Below, piece by piece: positions 1 through 11,661 of a stretch of 64,000 bases of DNA. The position numbers and the translations under genes are program-made. The notes under the pieces were generated by a model. It saw only the letters and a program-made list of their open reading frames with translations. It did not search any database and was not told where the DNA came from. Origin of the DNA: Azorinus chamasolen (Eukaryota; Mollusca; Bivalvia; Cardiida; Solecurtidae); contig OY755252.1 in NCBI GenBank assembly GCA_963576725.1, positions 23,133,450-23,197,449 on the forward strand, in the 5' to 3' direction. Within the stretch, counting starts at the first letter, position 1. Each line of letters starts with the position of its first letter.

Positions 1-1204
1 TCAGCTTTCAAATGTGTGTAAATGATCAAATATCAGCTTTTACTAGATTGCGTATGAAAATGGTTGCGTTAAATCTTACCTATTGTCACTTTTGATAGTT
101 TACCAGATCTGGTCAATTAGTAGGCCTAATTGTACCAGAACCGGTAAATATATCCAGATTCGGTCAAATCTTCAATACAGTAATTTCAGCTCTAAATTTG
201 TATTAAGGTGTCGGAATAATAGTTTGGGATAGAAAATATGTATTTTAATGAGGTTGTTATTTTACGTTAAAGGGGGTGTCCCTACATTTGACGCGTTTCA
301 TAAACACTTAAAATGTACAAAACTCATTTGTTTATATGCTGAAAAGAAGTATATCGCGAAAAGCCCCATCCATTTACCGTTTATAATGACAAAACATCCA
401 TGTGTTTGATATCGCCGATCCCGGTTTTACTCCCCGATGTTTCAGTTTTATTCGGGTTGGGTTTTAGTTTCGTAACTGTTCGCCCTATTCCCGATTCTCC
501 GACCACTTCCGAGAAAGCTGTTGCGTAAACAATGGAGGGATCGTGTGATCATCGGCAAAACGCGGAAAAAAATAACGGAAAAGGCCGATAATCTTGTGTT
601 GTAGAACAAAAATTATCAGTATTGATGAAATCGGTATATTTGTATCACAGGGGCATTTTTCGATATATGTTCAAAATGGGAACCTTCATAATAATGATAG
701 AGCATAACAAATACCAAGATTTATGATATTATTGAAAATATGCGATCATTGTAGGGACTTCCTCTTTAACCGGTAAATTTTATGGAAGTTAGACTTTAGG
801 ATTGATTGAAGAAATACAAATACAAACTAATGACTGATATTTGAAACTTTTATTTCATACCTTTAGTCTCTGAAATAAGATCTCAGAGCAAACCCACATT
901 TATTGTTAAAGTTAGATCTAGATGTAGCAGAATTGTGTGTTGATGTCCCTCGAGTCTATCTTCCTGACAAAATGTTAAAACTGAAATAACGCCTGTGGGG
1001 GCACAGCAGTGCATTGCTCTTCGAAGTGCATAAAAAACAAAGATCACAAGAGGAAAGTAATGCAGACGATTGCACATGGTGTTTTATTCCGTATCAATAA
1101 GTAATCTTCCTTTAAGGGACACCATGTGGGTTGACAATATATCAGTTTCAGCTAAATCTCCTATAGAACTTAATGTAAAGTTATAAATGTATGCAATATG
1201 ATTC
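1..1204. other. Intergenic or intronic, no gene seen
   Basis: No exon, RNA gene or clear repeat is supported in the first ~850 bases. From about 860 onward the sequence is similar to 27700-27910 (shared stretches around the conserved block near 1020-1200), so it belongs to duplication block A. Short open frames here have no protein-like features. Confidence 0.5.
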
Positions 1205-1254
1205 TCATTTCCCCGAACAAACTGTATCCATGTTGTGCTGAATATCATGGTCTG
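1205..1254 (-). CDS. Possible terminal exon, unknown gene family, copy A
   Basis: On the minus strand a pyrimidine-rich acceptor ending TTTGCAG precedes a short open stretch that reads DHDIQHNMDTVCSGK and then stops. The frame assumes that the previous exon leaves one base. The same stretch follows an acceptor at 27957 (reading DPNSQHNMDTV, stop) and at 58353 (IHDMQYNRDTV..). Its position, downstream of the two better-supported exons in all three copies, suggests the last exon. The upstream exon at 3383-3480 leaves two bases, so at least one unfound exon would have to lie between. It could instead be conserved non-coding sequence. Confidence 0.35.
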
Positions 1255-1329
1255 CTGCAAACGAAAGCATAGCGGTTAAAAGGTTCAGTTGTGATCAAAG
1301 CAAATATCGTCCTGTTCTTATTTTTTAAT

Positions 1330-1700
1330 GTATGTGTAAGTTAAAACTTTGAATTCCGCTTAACCCTTTCGGCGCCAAATGTCTAACTGTCGTCTGCAAA
1401 CCAATTCTGTTAAATAATTCGGTAATACAAGGAAATGAGATGAATAAATGCAAATTCCCACAAGAATAACGCACAGATATAGAACAAGAGTTTGAGACAA
1501 AAAGTGAAGTCCGTGATCATACGCCGCCTTCAAAATTGCATTTCGTAGTGCATTTTTGCGACATTGGCGGTGAAAGGGTTACGCTGGTGCTAGGGGGCAT
1601 GCGTAGTATTGTTCTTGAACAGACTCAATTAAAACCGAGTTTGCAATATTCTCTTTTCGCTTCTCTGCTGTTGAGTTTGAATGCTCTATTGCTTCCATAA
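1330..1700 (+). repeat. Degenerate 282-bp PLE unit, split by a MITE
   Basis: The outer parts match the 282-bp unit seen at 43658-44222: the left edge gives the ..CCGCTTAA side, and from 1583 on come GCTGGTGCTAGGGGGC, the GAACAGACTC block and the AAAACCGAGT block. A 220-bp MITE with CCCTTTCGGCGC ends interrupts it exactly at the TTAA. Confidence 0.6.
1360..1582. mobile_element. TTAA-type MITE (CCCTTTCGGCGC ends)
   Basis: It starts TTAACCCTTTCGGCGCC and ends GGCGGTGAAAGGGTTAC, giving imperfect inverted ends with a TTAA duplication whose second copy has mutated to TTAC. The uninterrupted 282-bp unit elsewhere has a single TTAA at this point, which proves the insertion. A truncated relative starts near 5833. 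TTAA duplication with CCC-initial ends is the hallmark of piggyBac-type transposition. Confidence 0.7.
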
Positions 1701-1759
1701 CATTACTTCAATATATTTTCTATACTACAATAAAACCTTTCTTTTCTACCGTAAAACGA

Positions 1760-1890
1760 TTAATCTCGGTGAGAGATGGCAGCTTAATCAGAGTGAAAGT
1801 CATGCGGAAAGCTCCCTGAGAAGCTGTCATCTGCAGCATGACCTTCACCCTGCATGAAGCAGACACCTGCCTGAAGATATCTAAGTTCTT
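1760..1890. repeat. Degenerate hairpin element (TACAGTAAAACC family core)
   Basis: Two imperfect arms run from GAGATGGCAGCTTAAT to GCATGAAGCAGACACCTG and enclose AAAGCTCC-type sequence. This is the same core plan as the perfect palindrome at 58176-58269. Similar decayed cores lie at 2410-2520 and 3040-3145. Confidence 0.5.
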
Positions 1891-2409
1891 ATCTACTAGA
1901 CTTTTGACTTCTCATTCTGTTTTAGTCCTTCTCGTGCAGAAATATATGAAGTCTTCTAAAACGCTGATCTGTTACAACTTTTAATTGCATCCAAGTCCTT
2001 AAAAAATATTTTTTAGAAATTGTTGACCGATGGTCAAACAGCTTGTATACTGATGAGACCCTGATCAACATTCGTCTCATCTGGATCCAAGCTATTTTAC
2101 AAATGTCACTCAAGGCGCTTTTAGCATGAGAAGGTTTCCGTCCTACCTAAAAGACTACTTTGCATCTTGTATAAAATGACGTGTACAGTATTTGAGACTG
2201 ATTGAGAAACGTTTGTCTCCCAACCCGTTTACAATAACTTCTATAATGTTTGATGGGAGAGCGACTTACACACTGGTGTGTTTAGTCATAGTATACTACT
2301 ATTTGACGAAATGTCTCCTGCTTGCTTTGAAACCCTGCTTCTGTACTGATTGAAGAAATAGTGATACAGTAATACTTCTGTAAACCGGGTTTTAAATTTG
2401 GTATGAACA

Positions 2410-2520
2410 TCGATCTTGGAGGTAGGTGGCAGCTTAATGCAGGGTGAAAGGCATGCAGAAAGCTCCTCTACGATATTTCTGCATGACTTTCACTCTGTAT
2501 TAAGCAGCCACCTACCTAAC
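2410..2520. repeat. Hairpin element core, TACAGTAAAACC family
   Basis: The left arm GGTGGCAGCTTAATGCAG and the right arm TTAAGCAGCCACCTACC are imperfectly complementary and enclose GAAAGCTCC. The outer TACAGT ends are not clear here, so this is a decayed copy. Confidence 0.5.
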
Positions 2521-3039
2521 ATTATCTTAATTATTCTCTACTGGAATGTCGGTTTATGAAATATTCACTGTATTACTTTTTAAATCAGTAGCTTCCATAC
2601 AATTTTGCTTTGCTATTGTTTGATGTAAATGACTTCCACACTGGGTGAAACCATGACATCTGTACCAGTCGAAACAGTGATGTTGTCTTACATTTAGAAA
2701 CAGTAGATTCGAACAGTCTGAAAACCTGACTTCCACACATCATGAAAGAGTTGAAACAGTGATTTATTTATCATGTACAGTATGTATGTTTTTTGAAACA
2801 GTAATTTCTGTATCGTGTATATTATGTATGCTGTTTGAAATAGTAATTTCTTTACCCTTTATAACAGTAACACCCCACGCTGTTCGAAACGGCGGTTCAA
2901 AACAGAAGTTTCTTTATGAAATAATATCTTCGACAGTGTTTGAAAGAATAGTTTTCTCATTGTTTAGCCAGTAGCTTCTATACAGTTCGAAACATTGACA
3001 TCTTAAAATAAACCGGACGTCAAATTTGGTAAGAATATC

Positions 3040-3145
3040 AGATTTGGAGACAATCGGCAGCTTATGCATGGTTAAAGTCATACAGAAAGCCCCTAGAGGA
3101 GGGTTCTGCATGACTTTCATCCTCCATTAAGCTGCCATCTGTCTA
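3040..3145. repeat. Hairpin element core, TACAGTAAAACC family
   Basis: CGGCAGCTTATGCATGG on the left faces CCATTAAGCTGCCATC on the right, around GAAAGCCCC..GGAGGGTTCTG. It is an imperfect palindrome in the intron downstream of the copy-A exon at 3383-3480. Confidence 0.5.
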
Positions 3146-3382
3146 AAATTATCTAAATCCTTCTCTACTAGAGTTCCGGTTTAAACAGATTTTACTGACT
3201 ATGAAACTGTGATTGGCAAGCACATGTGCACATAATTCAATGGAGTCGTCTAGCAGTGTGTCTCTTATGCATATAACATTTGGTTTGTAATCCTCCACGG
3301 GCTGTAAACAATACTCATAACTGCACAACTTTGCTAGAAAAAGACGACCAATCTCCAATGATTTATAATGTGGTCAACTTAC

Positions 3383-3480
3383 TCATATTGCCGGCCCAAT
3401 TCCTTAACGAGACTTGCGACCCATGTCGTACCAGCCATGCCCATCATTTGATTAGCCATAGCCAATGCAAACGAAAAACC
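3383..3480 (-). CDS. Exon 2 of unknown gene family, copy A
   Basis: The exon is 98 bp. A minus-strand acceptor ..CTACAAG is followed by codons GFSFALAMANQMMG.. and ends ..LVKELGRQYE across a GTAAGTTGA donor. The exon begins in phase 0 and leaves two bases. Its sequence is close to 31208-31311 and 56529-56626; all three share an (A/T)TWVA(S/C)LV.ELGRQ core. It is rich in Ala, Met and Leu and looks like an amphipathic helix. I do not recognise the family and assign no function. The conserved splice sites and phase argue that it is, or recently was, a working exon. Confidence 0.7.
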
Positions 3481-3654
3481 CTTGTAGAATGGAAATTATT
3501 TATTAATGTTAATATTAGTAGTATCTTTTATCTTGATAAAAGAAATTTTAATATCATTTGAAAATAATATAGACCAAGTTCAGACGCTGAATAACGCCGA
3601 ATAACTATGCGTCTTTTCAGGATCCACCTGTTTCTACACAAACAATGAACTGTT

Positions 3655-3884
3655 TTAACCCATTTGCTCCCATAGGATTCTTCCGTGCTTATATATTGGA
3701 TTAGACTATCTTTTATCTAAGGGATGTCTGGTCTGAATTTTCATATTTGTTTTTTTTTTATATTGAGTTTTCTATCAGCAAACAGTGTAGACTCTGACCA
3801 GACGCCGCATTATGCGGCGTCTGGTCAGAATCTACTCTGTTTGCCTACGTCCCATATATAGGATCATGGGAGCAAATGGGTTAA
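3655..3884. mobile_element. TTAA MITE with CCCATTTGCTCCCA ends
   Basis: TTAACCCATTTGCTCCCA at the left is mirrored by GGGAGCAAATGGGTTAA at the right. The centre is a palindrome GACGCCGCATTATGCGGCGTC inside an arm pair that reads TCTGACCAGACG / CGTCTGGTCAGA. The equivalent point of block C (minus strand, near 56355) has one TTAA and no element, so the insertion post-dates the duplication. A second, inverted copy is at 54747-54970. Confidence 0.8.
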
Positions 3885-4488
3885 TGATTAAAAACAAAAC
3901 AAATCAGGACGATAAGTTCGAAAACTTATTAAAATGTTTGCATCACATGTGTAGGTAAACATAATTATTATATCAAAATGTTTTATGAACCTAGAGCATT
4001 TTTGATAAAACACATCAGCCACCACATTGAAGCAGGCTACAATTACACAATATGCAAAAAAATGTTTATCTGCATATATATATGGCCCATCGGCTGTTTC
4101 CTGTCTGTATGCTTGCCTACAATTCTGTTCCTTTCATCGCAAGTACAGTAGATACATGTACTTATAAGCAATCCGTAAATAGGTGTGTCCGTCCATTACA
4201 CTTTCACCTTTACATCTAATTAAATCGCAATGCACAGAGACAGAACATGCACTCTTGTTCCATATTGAAAAGGTTGCGTCTAATCAGGGACTTCACTGTT
4301 TGTCTCAAATATGCGAGTTATTTGTTTAAAATTTCATTTATTTATTTCAGTTTTACAGTTTATCGAACTGTTTTAACAAATGTGGGTATATAGTTCGACA
4401 TTTCACATCGAACTATTTATCACTTCTAACGCACTATGCTACAAACGCATTATCACGCAAATTCTGTAAGAGTATTGGAGTCACTTAC

Positions 4489-4666
4489 TTGAAAGTCTGG
4501 CGTTTTGTACCGTGTAACCGAATGGTTTCCGTGTTTACCACAGTCGAACCGCCATTTTATAATTTCATCATCGCAAGTGTTCATCTCGCATCCAAGGTAG
4601 CCAGTCTCCGAAATGTACATTTGACTTTTATGTGATGAACATATCCAGTTGTGGGAATCCTCAATT
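4489..4666 (-). CDS. Exon 1 (first found) of unknown gene family, copy A
   Basis: The exon is 178 bp. A minus-strand acceptor TTTCTTAG precedes one base finishing a codon, then IEDSHNWICSSHKSQMYISE.. and, after the shared ETGYL, a WRFDCGKHG segment and ..TPDFQ at a CAA|GTAAGTGAC donor (phase 0). Three cysteines are fixed in all copies (the WVC/WIC site, the one after GYL, and FDC). This suggests a small secreted, disulphide-containing module, though no signal peptide exon was found upstream. Sister exons are 33667-33838 and 55374-55551. The WxFxC string recalls dermatopontin only weakly; I make no such claim. Confidence 0.75.
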
Positions 4667-5332
4667 CTAAGAAACATAAAGAAACTATTCAACAGAACAT
4701 CACAACAAAAAGATGCGAATTTTACAAAAACAAGTGTCTCGATAAGATGCGTAAATTTAAACATTTTCAAGAATAACGCCTAAATTTCTCCATTTACCCC
4801 TATGCCGAGACCACTCTTTAGAAAGAGTAGTGACGGTAAAGGGTTTGGTGGAGAAATGACGATTTTAGTGTTTGGGTACTCATGTTTATCAGTCGCACTG
4901 TTAACCAATCTTTCTGTTTCTGACGAAATAACGTCTGTTCTAAAACTCAGATCTCTTACAATTTGTTCTTAATCTTAATCACTTCTGAATCCGAGATGTA
5001 CATGTAATTCCCAGGTAATGGACATATTCAGTGTTATGAATCTGAATAAGGTAATACGTAGATAAAACTAATTAATTAGATCTAATTTATTCATTAAAAA
5101 AGTTAACGAATTTGTCAATAACATAGTGTAGGTAGAATGATTTATTTGTTATTCGGCAAATATGTACAAGTCTGAAATCAATTATAACCTTTGACTTATA
5201 TATTCGTTATGGCATGCATTTTACAAAAAAATAAAAAAAATATTAATAATTTCTGGATTGTAACTTCATTAACTTCATTTTTATAATTTAGAATATTTTC
5301 AACCAAATATTCGTCTTATACACAAATACGTA

Positions 5333-5542
5333 TACAGTAAAACCCCGCTAATGCGACCACCAAAACGGAGTATAATTCTGGGTGGCAGAGACAGGTGGTA
5401 GCTTAATGCAGGACGACAGTTATGCAGAAAGCTCCTATAGGAGCTTTCTGCATAACTTTCGTCCTGCTTTAAGCAACCACCTGTTTTAGACGACATCAGT
5501 GGCTGTTTATTAAGTGGTCGCATTAGCGGGGTTTCACTGTAA
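5333..5542. mobile_element. TACAGTAAAACC hairpin MITE
   Basis: The ends are TACAGTAAAACCCCGCTAAT and its near complement ATTAGCGGGGTTTCACTGTA, flanked by TA. The centre is a long near-perfect palindrome around AAAGCTCCTATAGGAGCTTT, with outer arms AGGTGGTAGCTTAATGCAG / TTAAGCAACCACCTG. The terminal sequence and TA flank resemble pogo/mariner-type MITEs. Confidence 0.8.
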
Positions 5543-5830
5543 TTCCATAAGCTCCAGACCCTAATCAAACAGCTCCTACAAGACATTTCCAACCAGAATT
5601 GTTTTTCTGTTTGCAAATGCATTAATAGGCGTCACTATTGGGAAAATGGATAAATCGAATGTGTTCAATTGATACAGTTTTGGTGTAACTAGTTAGTTGC
5701 TGTACAGACATAATAAATTATGTTACTACCTTACACTATTCGGATCCAAATAGAATGTCGAATAACCTAGCACGTATTAGGATGTTGAGTTGTTTTCTAA
5801 ATACAATCCAAATGCCATTTCAGACTTGAG

Positions 5831-5990
5831 CTTAACCCTTTCGGCACTAAATTTCTAAATGTCGTCTGCAATCCAAGTTTGTTAAATCATTCGGTAAAAT
5901 GCGGAAATGAGATCAATAAATGCAAATATTAAAGGAATAAAGCACATATATAGAAATAGAGATTTAGAGAAAAAGGCGTTAAACACACAG
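5831..5990. mobile_element. Truncated TTAA MITE (CCCTTTCGGC type)
   Basis: This is the left end TTAACCCTTTCGGCACTAAA followed by sequence parallel to 1370-1500 (CTAAATGTCGTCTGCAAYC, GGAAATGAGATSAATAAATG). The right inverted end was not found. Confidence 0.55.
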
Positions 5991-6479
5991 ATATATGATA
6001 AATTACAACTCTCTCTGCCAAAAAAATTGTCGTCTGCAAAATATTGTCTGCTTCAAATTCCGTGTAATTATTCAAAACATGTTACCATACTAATACATAG
6101 TTGCAACGCTGGGTTACTAGATATCTCATATTGACCCAGACTGTTTGCAATTGTTATCACAAATTCGTGAGTACAGTGCTGTTTTGTGTTATCCTTGGTA
6201 TAGAAAGCATGCCATGGTTTTTCACTATGCATCATTTTACGAATTACTATTATATGACGTAATACATGTTTGTGAACCATATTATGTTTTCTGTTTGCCG
6301 AAATAAATATATCTATCTACTGACGATTAACCTATTCCCTCCTAGACTGAAGTTGAACCCAATCTCTTTGAATGAGTCAAGTATACTTATATTGATCTAC
6401 ATCTATTCACCTGGGCAATGTAACTCTTTATTGACACTACATGATTTGCATCTGCCTCAGATGTTCACTCAGAGTTTCA

Positions 6480-7470
6480 CTTTTTGTTCCAAGCATACCA
6501 TTCTGTTTCGTTTTCATTTTTCTGTTCTTTCCCGATTCAACATACATTTCAGCAGTTCATTATACCTGTATCTTGAAACGTTTGTAGGTTTTATGAACAA
6601 TTGCTTTTGTGAAGCATTATATGCCAAGGAGATGAATTTTATGAGCTTGCAGCTTTCATTCCAATCCTTATTAGAAGCTATATAGAATTATGCATTTTGT
6701 ATATTGCAGAAATGAAATATGTTTAAACCAATCAGTGCGCACAGCGCGCGTTGTAATTGCAGAGCACGTGCTTACTCGGTACGGTCCATTTGCTGACTGC
6801 CGACTCTTCCAATACTTTGAGACACTACTGATTGAGTGAAACTATTTACCTGGGTCCAAAGTTACAAAACTGTGCTTAGTCGGAGTCTGTGATCATTCTC
6901 AAGTATCGGATTTGTCAAGATTCTAAACAATCTCCAAACTTGACCAATCAGACGCTTGAGAATGACTTCAGACTCAAGAAATAAAGGTGTTTAACCTCGA
7001 TGCCTGATGAGACGCCGAGTATGTGATCAAATGTGTTTTCAAATATCAGCCATTGCTCACTTAGCATGAGAAGGGTGTAGAACTGGGCCCAGTTTCATGA
7101 ACATTACTTTGTACAGTAGAGCCCCTCTCAACCGGAATTTATGACAGGGAAAATTTAGATAGTTTTATGCAGGTGGCTGCTTAATGCAATGTGAAAGCCG
7201 TGCAGAAAGGTCATTTTGCGGAACTTTCTGCATGACTTTTAACCTGCATTAAGTTGTCACATGTTTGAATGACAGGTTTTGATACGGTTGTTGACGTCGA
7301 GCTTAAATGGTTAAATACTGTAATTACTTCGCTACGCCTGATACACAAAAGCATACAATTTCATAAATTAGTGTTTTAACAAAAGCAAAAAAAGTCAAAT
7401 ATTCGCCTGAGTATAACGATGCTTTATCTACCATTTTACACTTTTGGAGAAAACGGCTCTCAAAGGTTTA
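6480..7470 (+). repeat. Duplicated ~1-kb segment (partner at 39968-40900)
   Basis: Long stretches correspond in order and in the same orientation. Examples are TTGTTCCA..ACC.TTCTGTTTCG, the ATATGCCAAGGAGA site, AAACCAATCAGTGCGCACAG, and the hairpin element that follows. The partner copy has an additional MITE (40474-40724) inserted at a TTAA that is empty here (near 7248). No exon is evident in either copy. Confidence 0.7.
7112..7290. mobile_element. Hairpin MITE, diverged copy (empty-site reference)
   Basis: The ACAGTAGAGCCCCTCTCAAC end is followed by the core TGCAGGTGGCTGCTTAATGC ... GCATTAAGTTGTCACATG. It is the paralogue of 40340-40745 and shows the uninterrupted TTAA target at ~7248. 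Confidence 0.65.
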
Positions 7471-8800
7471 AGAGACCATATCGTTATCATTTCTCATTCT
7501 TGATACATAAAATTTATATCGGCATGTTTGTCTTGAAAAGCAGCATATGGATATGTAAAAGATAAATATATTATATTAAAAATATTTTAGTTATTTGCAG
7601 TTTTTACTTTGGAGATAGAGCATTTTGGTGAAAAAAGTTGAAAATTCTTTAAAAGTGTACTGCTCTATTGGGAGATCCAAACCATTACATCAACATTTTA
7701 TTGTATAAATTACAAGTACCTGTTGTTCATGCAGATGTCAATCTTCAGAGGGGGAATAAATTTCAAATGCTGTTTTATCTTATATGATATCACCAATAGA
7801 CTTGTATTTGAAGACATCTTAAATTAAGGAAATAACGTATCGAAAATGAGTTTTTGTTCAGAATAATTTTAACATATACAACAGACATATAACTCAGAAA
7901 CATACACATACGTTACCATACTAGTATCAGATAACCAGTGTCATCTCTTCCGTATCCTTTCAGGTAGATTAGATACAGAGACACCTTTAATTTAATATCA
8001 AAGTACAACATTGGCATACATGAAATATAACGCATCTGCATGAACTGTTGGCACTAGATGGTTTGCTACACAGTCTTGCATTTCATCGAGATTCAGAGTA
8101 TTTCAAACGGTAAACTGAAAACTGGGTTGGTATAGAGGATTGTGCATGAATTGTAAATTCATATACATATATTATATTAAGCGAGTTCTTGAATACATGA
8201 TACAGTTAGCCTTGGCGAGCTGTACAGCTTTTCTTGAACAAGTTTGAAACATTTTATCATATGATCAGATCCTGGTTCGAGATTCAGATTCAGATCATTT
8301 TAGGGGATAATAAGTAATGAAGAAAGCTCCTACGGGTATTTGCATTGTTTTCATACTGCACTTAGCCTCCACATGTATACAAGGCTAGAGCCTGGGTACA
8401 TAGATGCGTCTGCTTTCAAATGTTCTCTATTTAATTATTGAAACGCTATTAAAATAATGAATATTAAAATGAGTACGTCAGACGACGAATTATTTAATTA
8501 AATATCTGCTGCAAATGTACTAGACAGAAGGAAGGAACACAATCTAGATAAAAGGTAATTGTTAACACTTGAACAATAAAATCTGCTAATTAAAGACGAG
8601 AATCCCTATCTTAATATTGTTAGACAGAGTGTTGCAACTGTTTTGTTAATTCTGAGTCTATTTATCAAAGAGACAAAACAGTTGCAAGAGTTTATCTGGC
8701 TACATTCAACTCGTAAAACTGCTAATATATCCACTAGAAATACCATCCAAACTTATGCCATGCTTTAGATCTTATTAATAAAATACAAAGAGGATAATAA
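7470..8800. other. No gene recognised
   Basis: AT-rich sequence without a supported exon. A weak hairpin-family remnant (AAGAAAGCTCCTACGGG..TGCACTTAGCCTCCACATG) is visible at 8310-8375, and short low-complexity AT stretches occur. I see nothing else. Confidence 0.5.
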
Positions 8801-9122
8801 TTCCTGAAAGGGGTGGATCCCCCGAGAGCAAAAATTACAACACAAAAAGAGAAAATTGCAGACTCGGTTTTATTGAGTCTGTTCATGAACAGTAATTGAA
8901 AGTGCAACACTGCTCACGCCCCCTAGCACCGGCTTAAGCGGTATTCAATTTTCAGAACAAGAAGTACTGAAATTCATGATCTCGAAGGATCAAAAGGTAT
9001 AACAACACTGAGAATGAAGTACGGGGAGACGTTTTACGACCGCCACACAAGCACTTAACACCTGTTGTTGTGAAGATTATAAATTCTGAAAGGGGGTGAT
9101 CCCCCGAGAGCAAAAATTGCAA
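8801..9122 (+). repeat. 282-bp PLE-associated unit, 1.1 copies
   Basis: One full unit begins TTCCTGAAAGGGGTGGATCC and a second start appears at 9085 (TTCTGAAAGGGGGTGATCCC), so the unit was tandem. The same unit lies directly in front of the RT remnant at 11.7-12.4 kb (inverted) and twice in tandem at 43658-44222. By position it is a 5' or pseudo-LTR-like part of the Penelope-like element. Confidence 0.7.
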
Positions 9123-9639
9123 TAATGTTTTATATCAAAACGACTATATTTGTAACTTCAATATAGTAACACAACATAACTTAAACTGAAAATAGAAGGT
9201 AATCTCCATAATCTAAATCTAGATCAATAGATTATGATAAGAAAAATGAAACAGTTTGCACTGTGAAAAAATGGTACCATATTTATGTTAATAATAAATA
9301 TTGTAGAAGTAAAGTCTGATTGACTAGTAGATTAGACTTATGACGATCGAGGCCTAATATCTTATGGGGTTTGGTCTCAACTAAAACTATATGCATACAC
9401 TGTAGGAATCTGAAATCTGAAACTAGCATCCAAAGACTTAACCTCTTCCCAATTGAGTATTCAAGAAAAAGTGGCAAAGTCAAGCAGAAAAATACCACAC
9501 AAAAGAACCATTACCAGTCCGTGTAAGAAATAATGTCTCCAAGAATATGTATTAGCTGGATTTCTACATGGTATATGTACAAAGACATCTTTGGTATTTG
9601 AAGAAATTGTAGAGTTAGATCTATTATAAATTTCATGAG

Positions 9640-9720
9640 CAACCAAAGCAGACCCTGATCAGACGACTCTAAAAGGAGCCGTCTGATCTGAGTCTATTCT
9701 ATATGCAAAGGAGTTAGAAG
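9640..9720. repeat. Central hairpin of W-type MITE
   Basis: AGCAGACCCTGATCAGACG and the reverse-complementary GTCTGATCTGAGTCTATTCT flank a small ACTCTAAAAGGAG centre. The same hairpin module is found at 10165, 24000, 34790, 36000, 38160, 45900, 52580 and 55230. Confidence 0.5.
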
Positions 9721-9750
9721 GCAGACATTACTATGAGGGGAGGATAAGAC

Positions 9751-9995
9751 TTAACCGTTTCCTCCATAAACACGCGTTTCTACGCCTTTGTTAACAGAGC
9801 ACATCTAGATCATACCGTTCAGGAGCAACCGTCTGACCTTAATGGCTTGCTATGTCTGCTTATGGCATAACATAGATTATGATGGGTTTTTTCAATGACC
9901 AACTATTCCTTTGATCATTTCACTTTTAAACTAATATAACTAATATTCACGGTGTCATTATTTCTTACTCGAATATTCATGGAGTAAAGGGTTAA
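9751..9995. mobile_element. TTAA MITE, W type
   Basis: TTAACCGTTTCCTCCATAAA opens it and TTCATGGAGTAAAGGGTTAA closes it. The interior carries TTTCTACGCCTTTG and a hairpin centred on the AGGAGCAACCG region. It is similar in plan to 45859-46108. Confidence 0.6.
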
Positions 9996-10119
9996 ATAGA
10001 AGCATCAGATAGATATTTCTTTTGTCTAACAAATATGATTTTCAAAAAAGTCACATAATTATGCAGATATTCGGTTACACAATAACTCTTATGATTACCT
10101 TTCTGCTAATATTTTGCAA

Positions 10120-11100
10120 AATGATTTAATCCCTTCCTTCATGTAAAGACATTTAATGCATTTGTAAACAGAGTAGACCAAGATCATATGGTTCCTATAG
10201 AAGCCGACTGATCAATGTCTGCTCTGTTTGCCTTTGACATGTTATTGATCTGAATCTACATTTATTGTCAGAACAAACTATTCTCTGGACAAGTTTACAT
10301 CATAAAACATCTGCTAATAAATATTCATGCTATTTTCACAAGGAAAGTATTGTTCATTGACTTTCAGTCTTTTACTATTTCTTCTGGAAAACTTTCTTTG
10401 TGTTGTAAAGACTTGACCTGTGGTAAAACATGTGGAACATTTGTTCTTCTGGTATTCATGTGTATATGCAAACCATGCCTTTGATCAAAGGCATAAAAGA
10501 TAATACTTTTTAATAAAAAATCTTCGTTTGCATGTTTATTTTGTTGTCTGAGTAAAGTAAATGTTTTCAACTTTCTTAAAATTAAAGAATCCGGTTTCTG
10601 AATTGTCCGAAATATTGGGATACAATCACATCTTTTTCCCAAAGCATTAGTCCTTATGAAAGAGAACCGGTTAAACAATTATCTTAAACCTATTGTATTA
10701 AATAATGACCATCAAAACACTGCAGATCAATTCAACTCTCCATTTTAGAACCATCTTAAAAACAATTCTGTGGAAATGGCATAAATTTTCTGCCCAGGCA
10801 GCAATGTTTGTTGTGATCACATGATCAGTTATGAACATATAGTTGGTTAAAATGGAGTTGAAACACTACTCCAGTAAATAATTTGGACATAGAGCATTTT
10901 ATCTTTCACACACAGACCGATCACATGTCATCAGTTAAGGACTTTCATTGGTTACAAATATGTTAACTACTGAGTCCAGGAGTTAGAGCAATGTAATTGT
11001 TAGTTTTGAATACAATGTTAGGAGATAGAGCAAAATAATACTGGAAAACTTGTTTTGTGACCTCATAATCCACATATGTCTTTGATATTATTGTAGAGCA
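10120..11100. other. MITE remnant, otherwise no gene
   Basis: A W-type MITE remnant (TTTAATCCCTTCCTTCATG .. GAGTAGACCAAGATCAT .. TCTGCTCTGTTTGCC) covers roughly 10123-10235. The rest, including a 104-codon open stretch at 10364-10678, shows no protein-like features and no splice-supported exon. Confidence 0.4.
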
Positions 11101-11159
11101 TTTCAATACGAATCCATTGATATAAAAATCTCATTTTTGAAAGTTTTGGAGATAGAGCG

Positions 11160-11640
11160 GTATAAAATACGGGCGACGAAATGTATCCCCTCTCCGACTA
11201 ATTTACAACAACCGCGAAGGCAAATACAGGGGTAAAGTGAATGTAAAACAAAAACATATTTAAGTGAAACAAACTGTATCCACCTATCGCAAGTGTAGTC
11301 GATAATTGAACTGCAAACAAAGTAACTGTAGTAAAGTAATAAAGGGTACGGAAAAACGGTATAGTACACACATCCGACGCTCCCTTCAATTTCCAGATTT
11401 AAGAGTTCGCCGTCATAGAGTACTAAACCTTTATTGTCGGCGAATATGCAAAGATGGCAGCGTGATTGCCAACTGTAAAAGGGTTGACAACCAGACATGC
11501 AGTATGTTGTAGTACTATATGATCACATTACTTTTGAATGCATTTTGATGAACAATGTGCGATATTTGATACATGTATGTCCAATAATTTTACGAAGATT
11601 GTAAATCACATCAACATAAAATTCTGGATGTGAAATACCG
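11160..11640 (-). pseudogene. PLE remnant: end of RT-downstream coding part plus 3' tail
   Basis: Reading the minus strand, 11640-11560 gives a PEFYVDVIYNLRKIIGH-like stretch and 11500-11440 gives a TACLV..PFTVG-like stretch, parallel to 16222-16420. Stops and frame changes separate them. The non-coding tail then runs down to about 11165, and 11165-11275 matches 56990-57066 (TCCCCTCTCCGACTAAT). Together these show that RT and tail belong to one element family. It is not functional as it stands. Confidence 0.65.
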
Positions 11641-11661
11641 TGTAGCAGGAGCGCCTTGAGA

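Larger units (their letters stand above)
1860..4790 (-). repeat. Segmental duplication block A
   Basis: Exons and introns of the unknown gene family here are similar to block B (about 29820-33990, same strand) and block C (about 55300-57800, inverted). Intron anchors include the segment at 2840-2990, which resembles 30845-31010, and 3950-4240, which resembles 33160-33440. The duplicated DNA therefore covers the gene body and not only its exons. The similarity continues left of this block to about 860 (against 27700-28080). Confidence 0.7.

Noticed and set aside
3149..3358. Possible further exon of copy A: minus strand after TGTTTACAG, reading VEDYKPNVICIRD..
   Set aside because: The homologous place in copy B (about 31035-31130) has a one-base length change and stops, no acceptor AG, and no good donor follows; more likely conserved intron.
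4489..4666. Dermatopontin-like assignment from the WxFxC string
   Set aside because: Only one such string is present; the repeated DR.W.F.C pattern and length of dermatopontin are absent.
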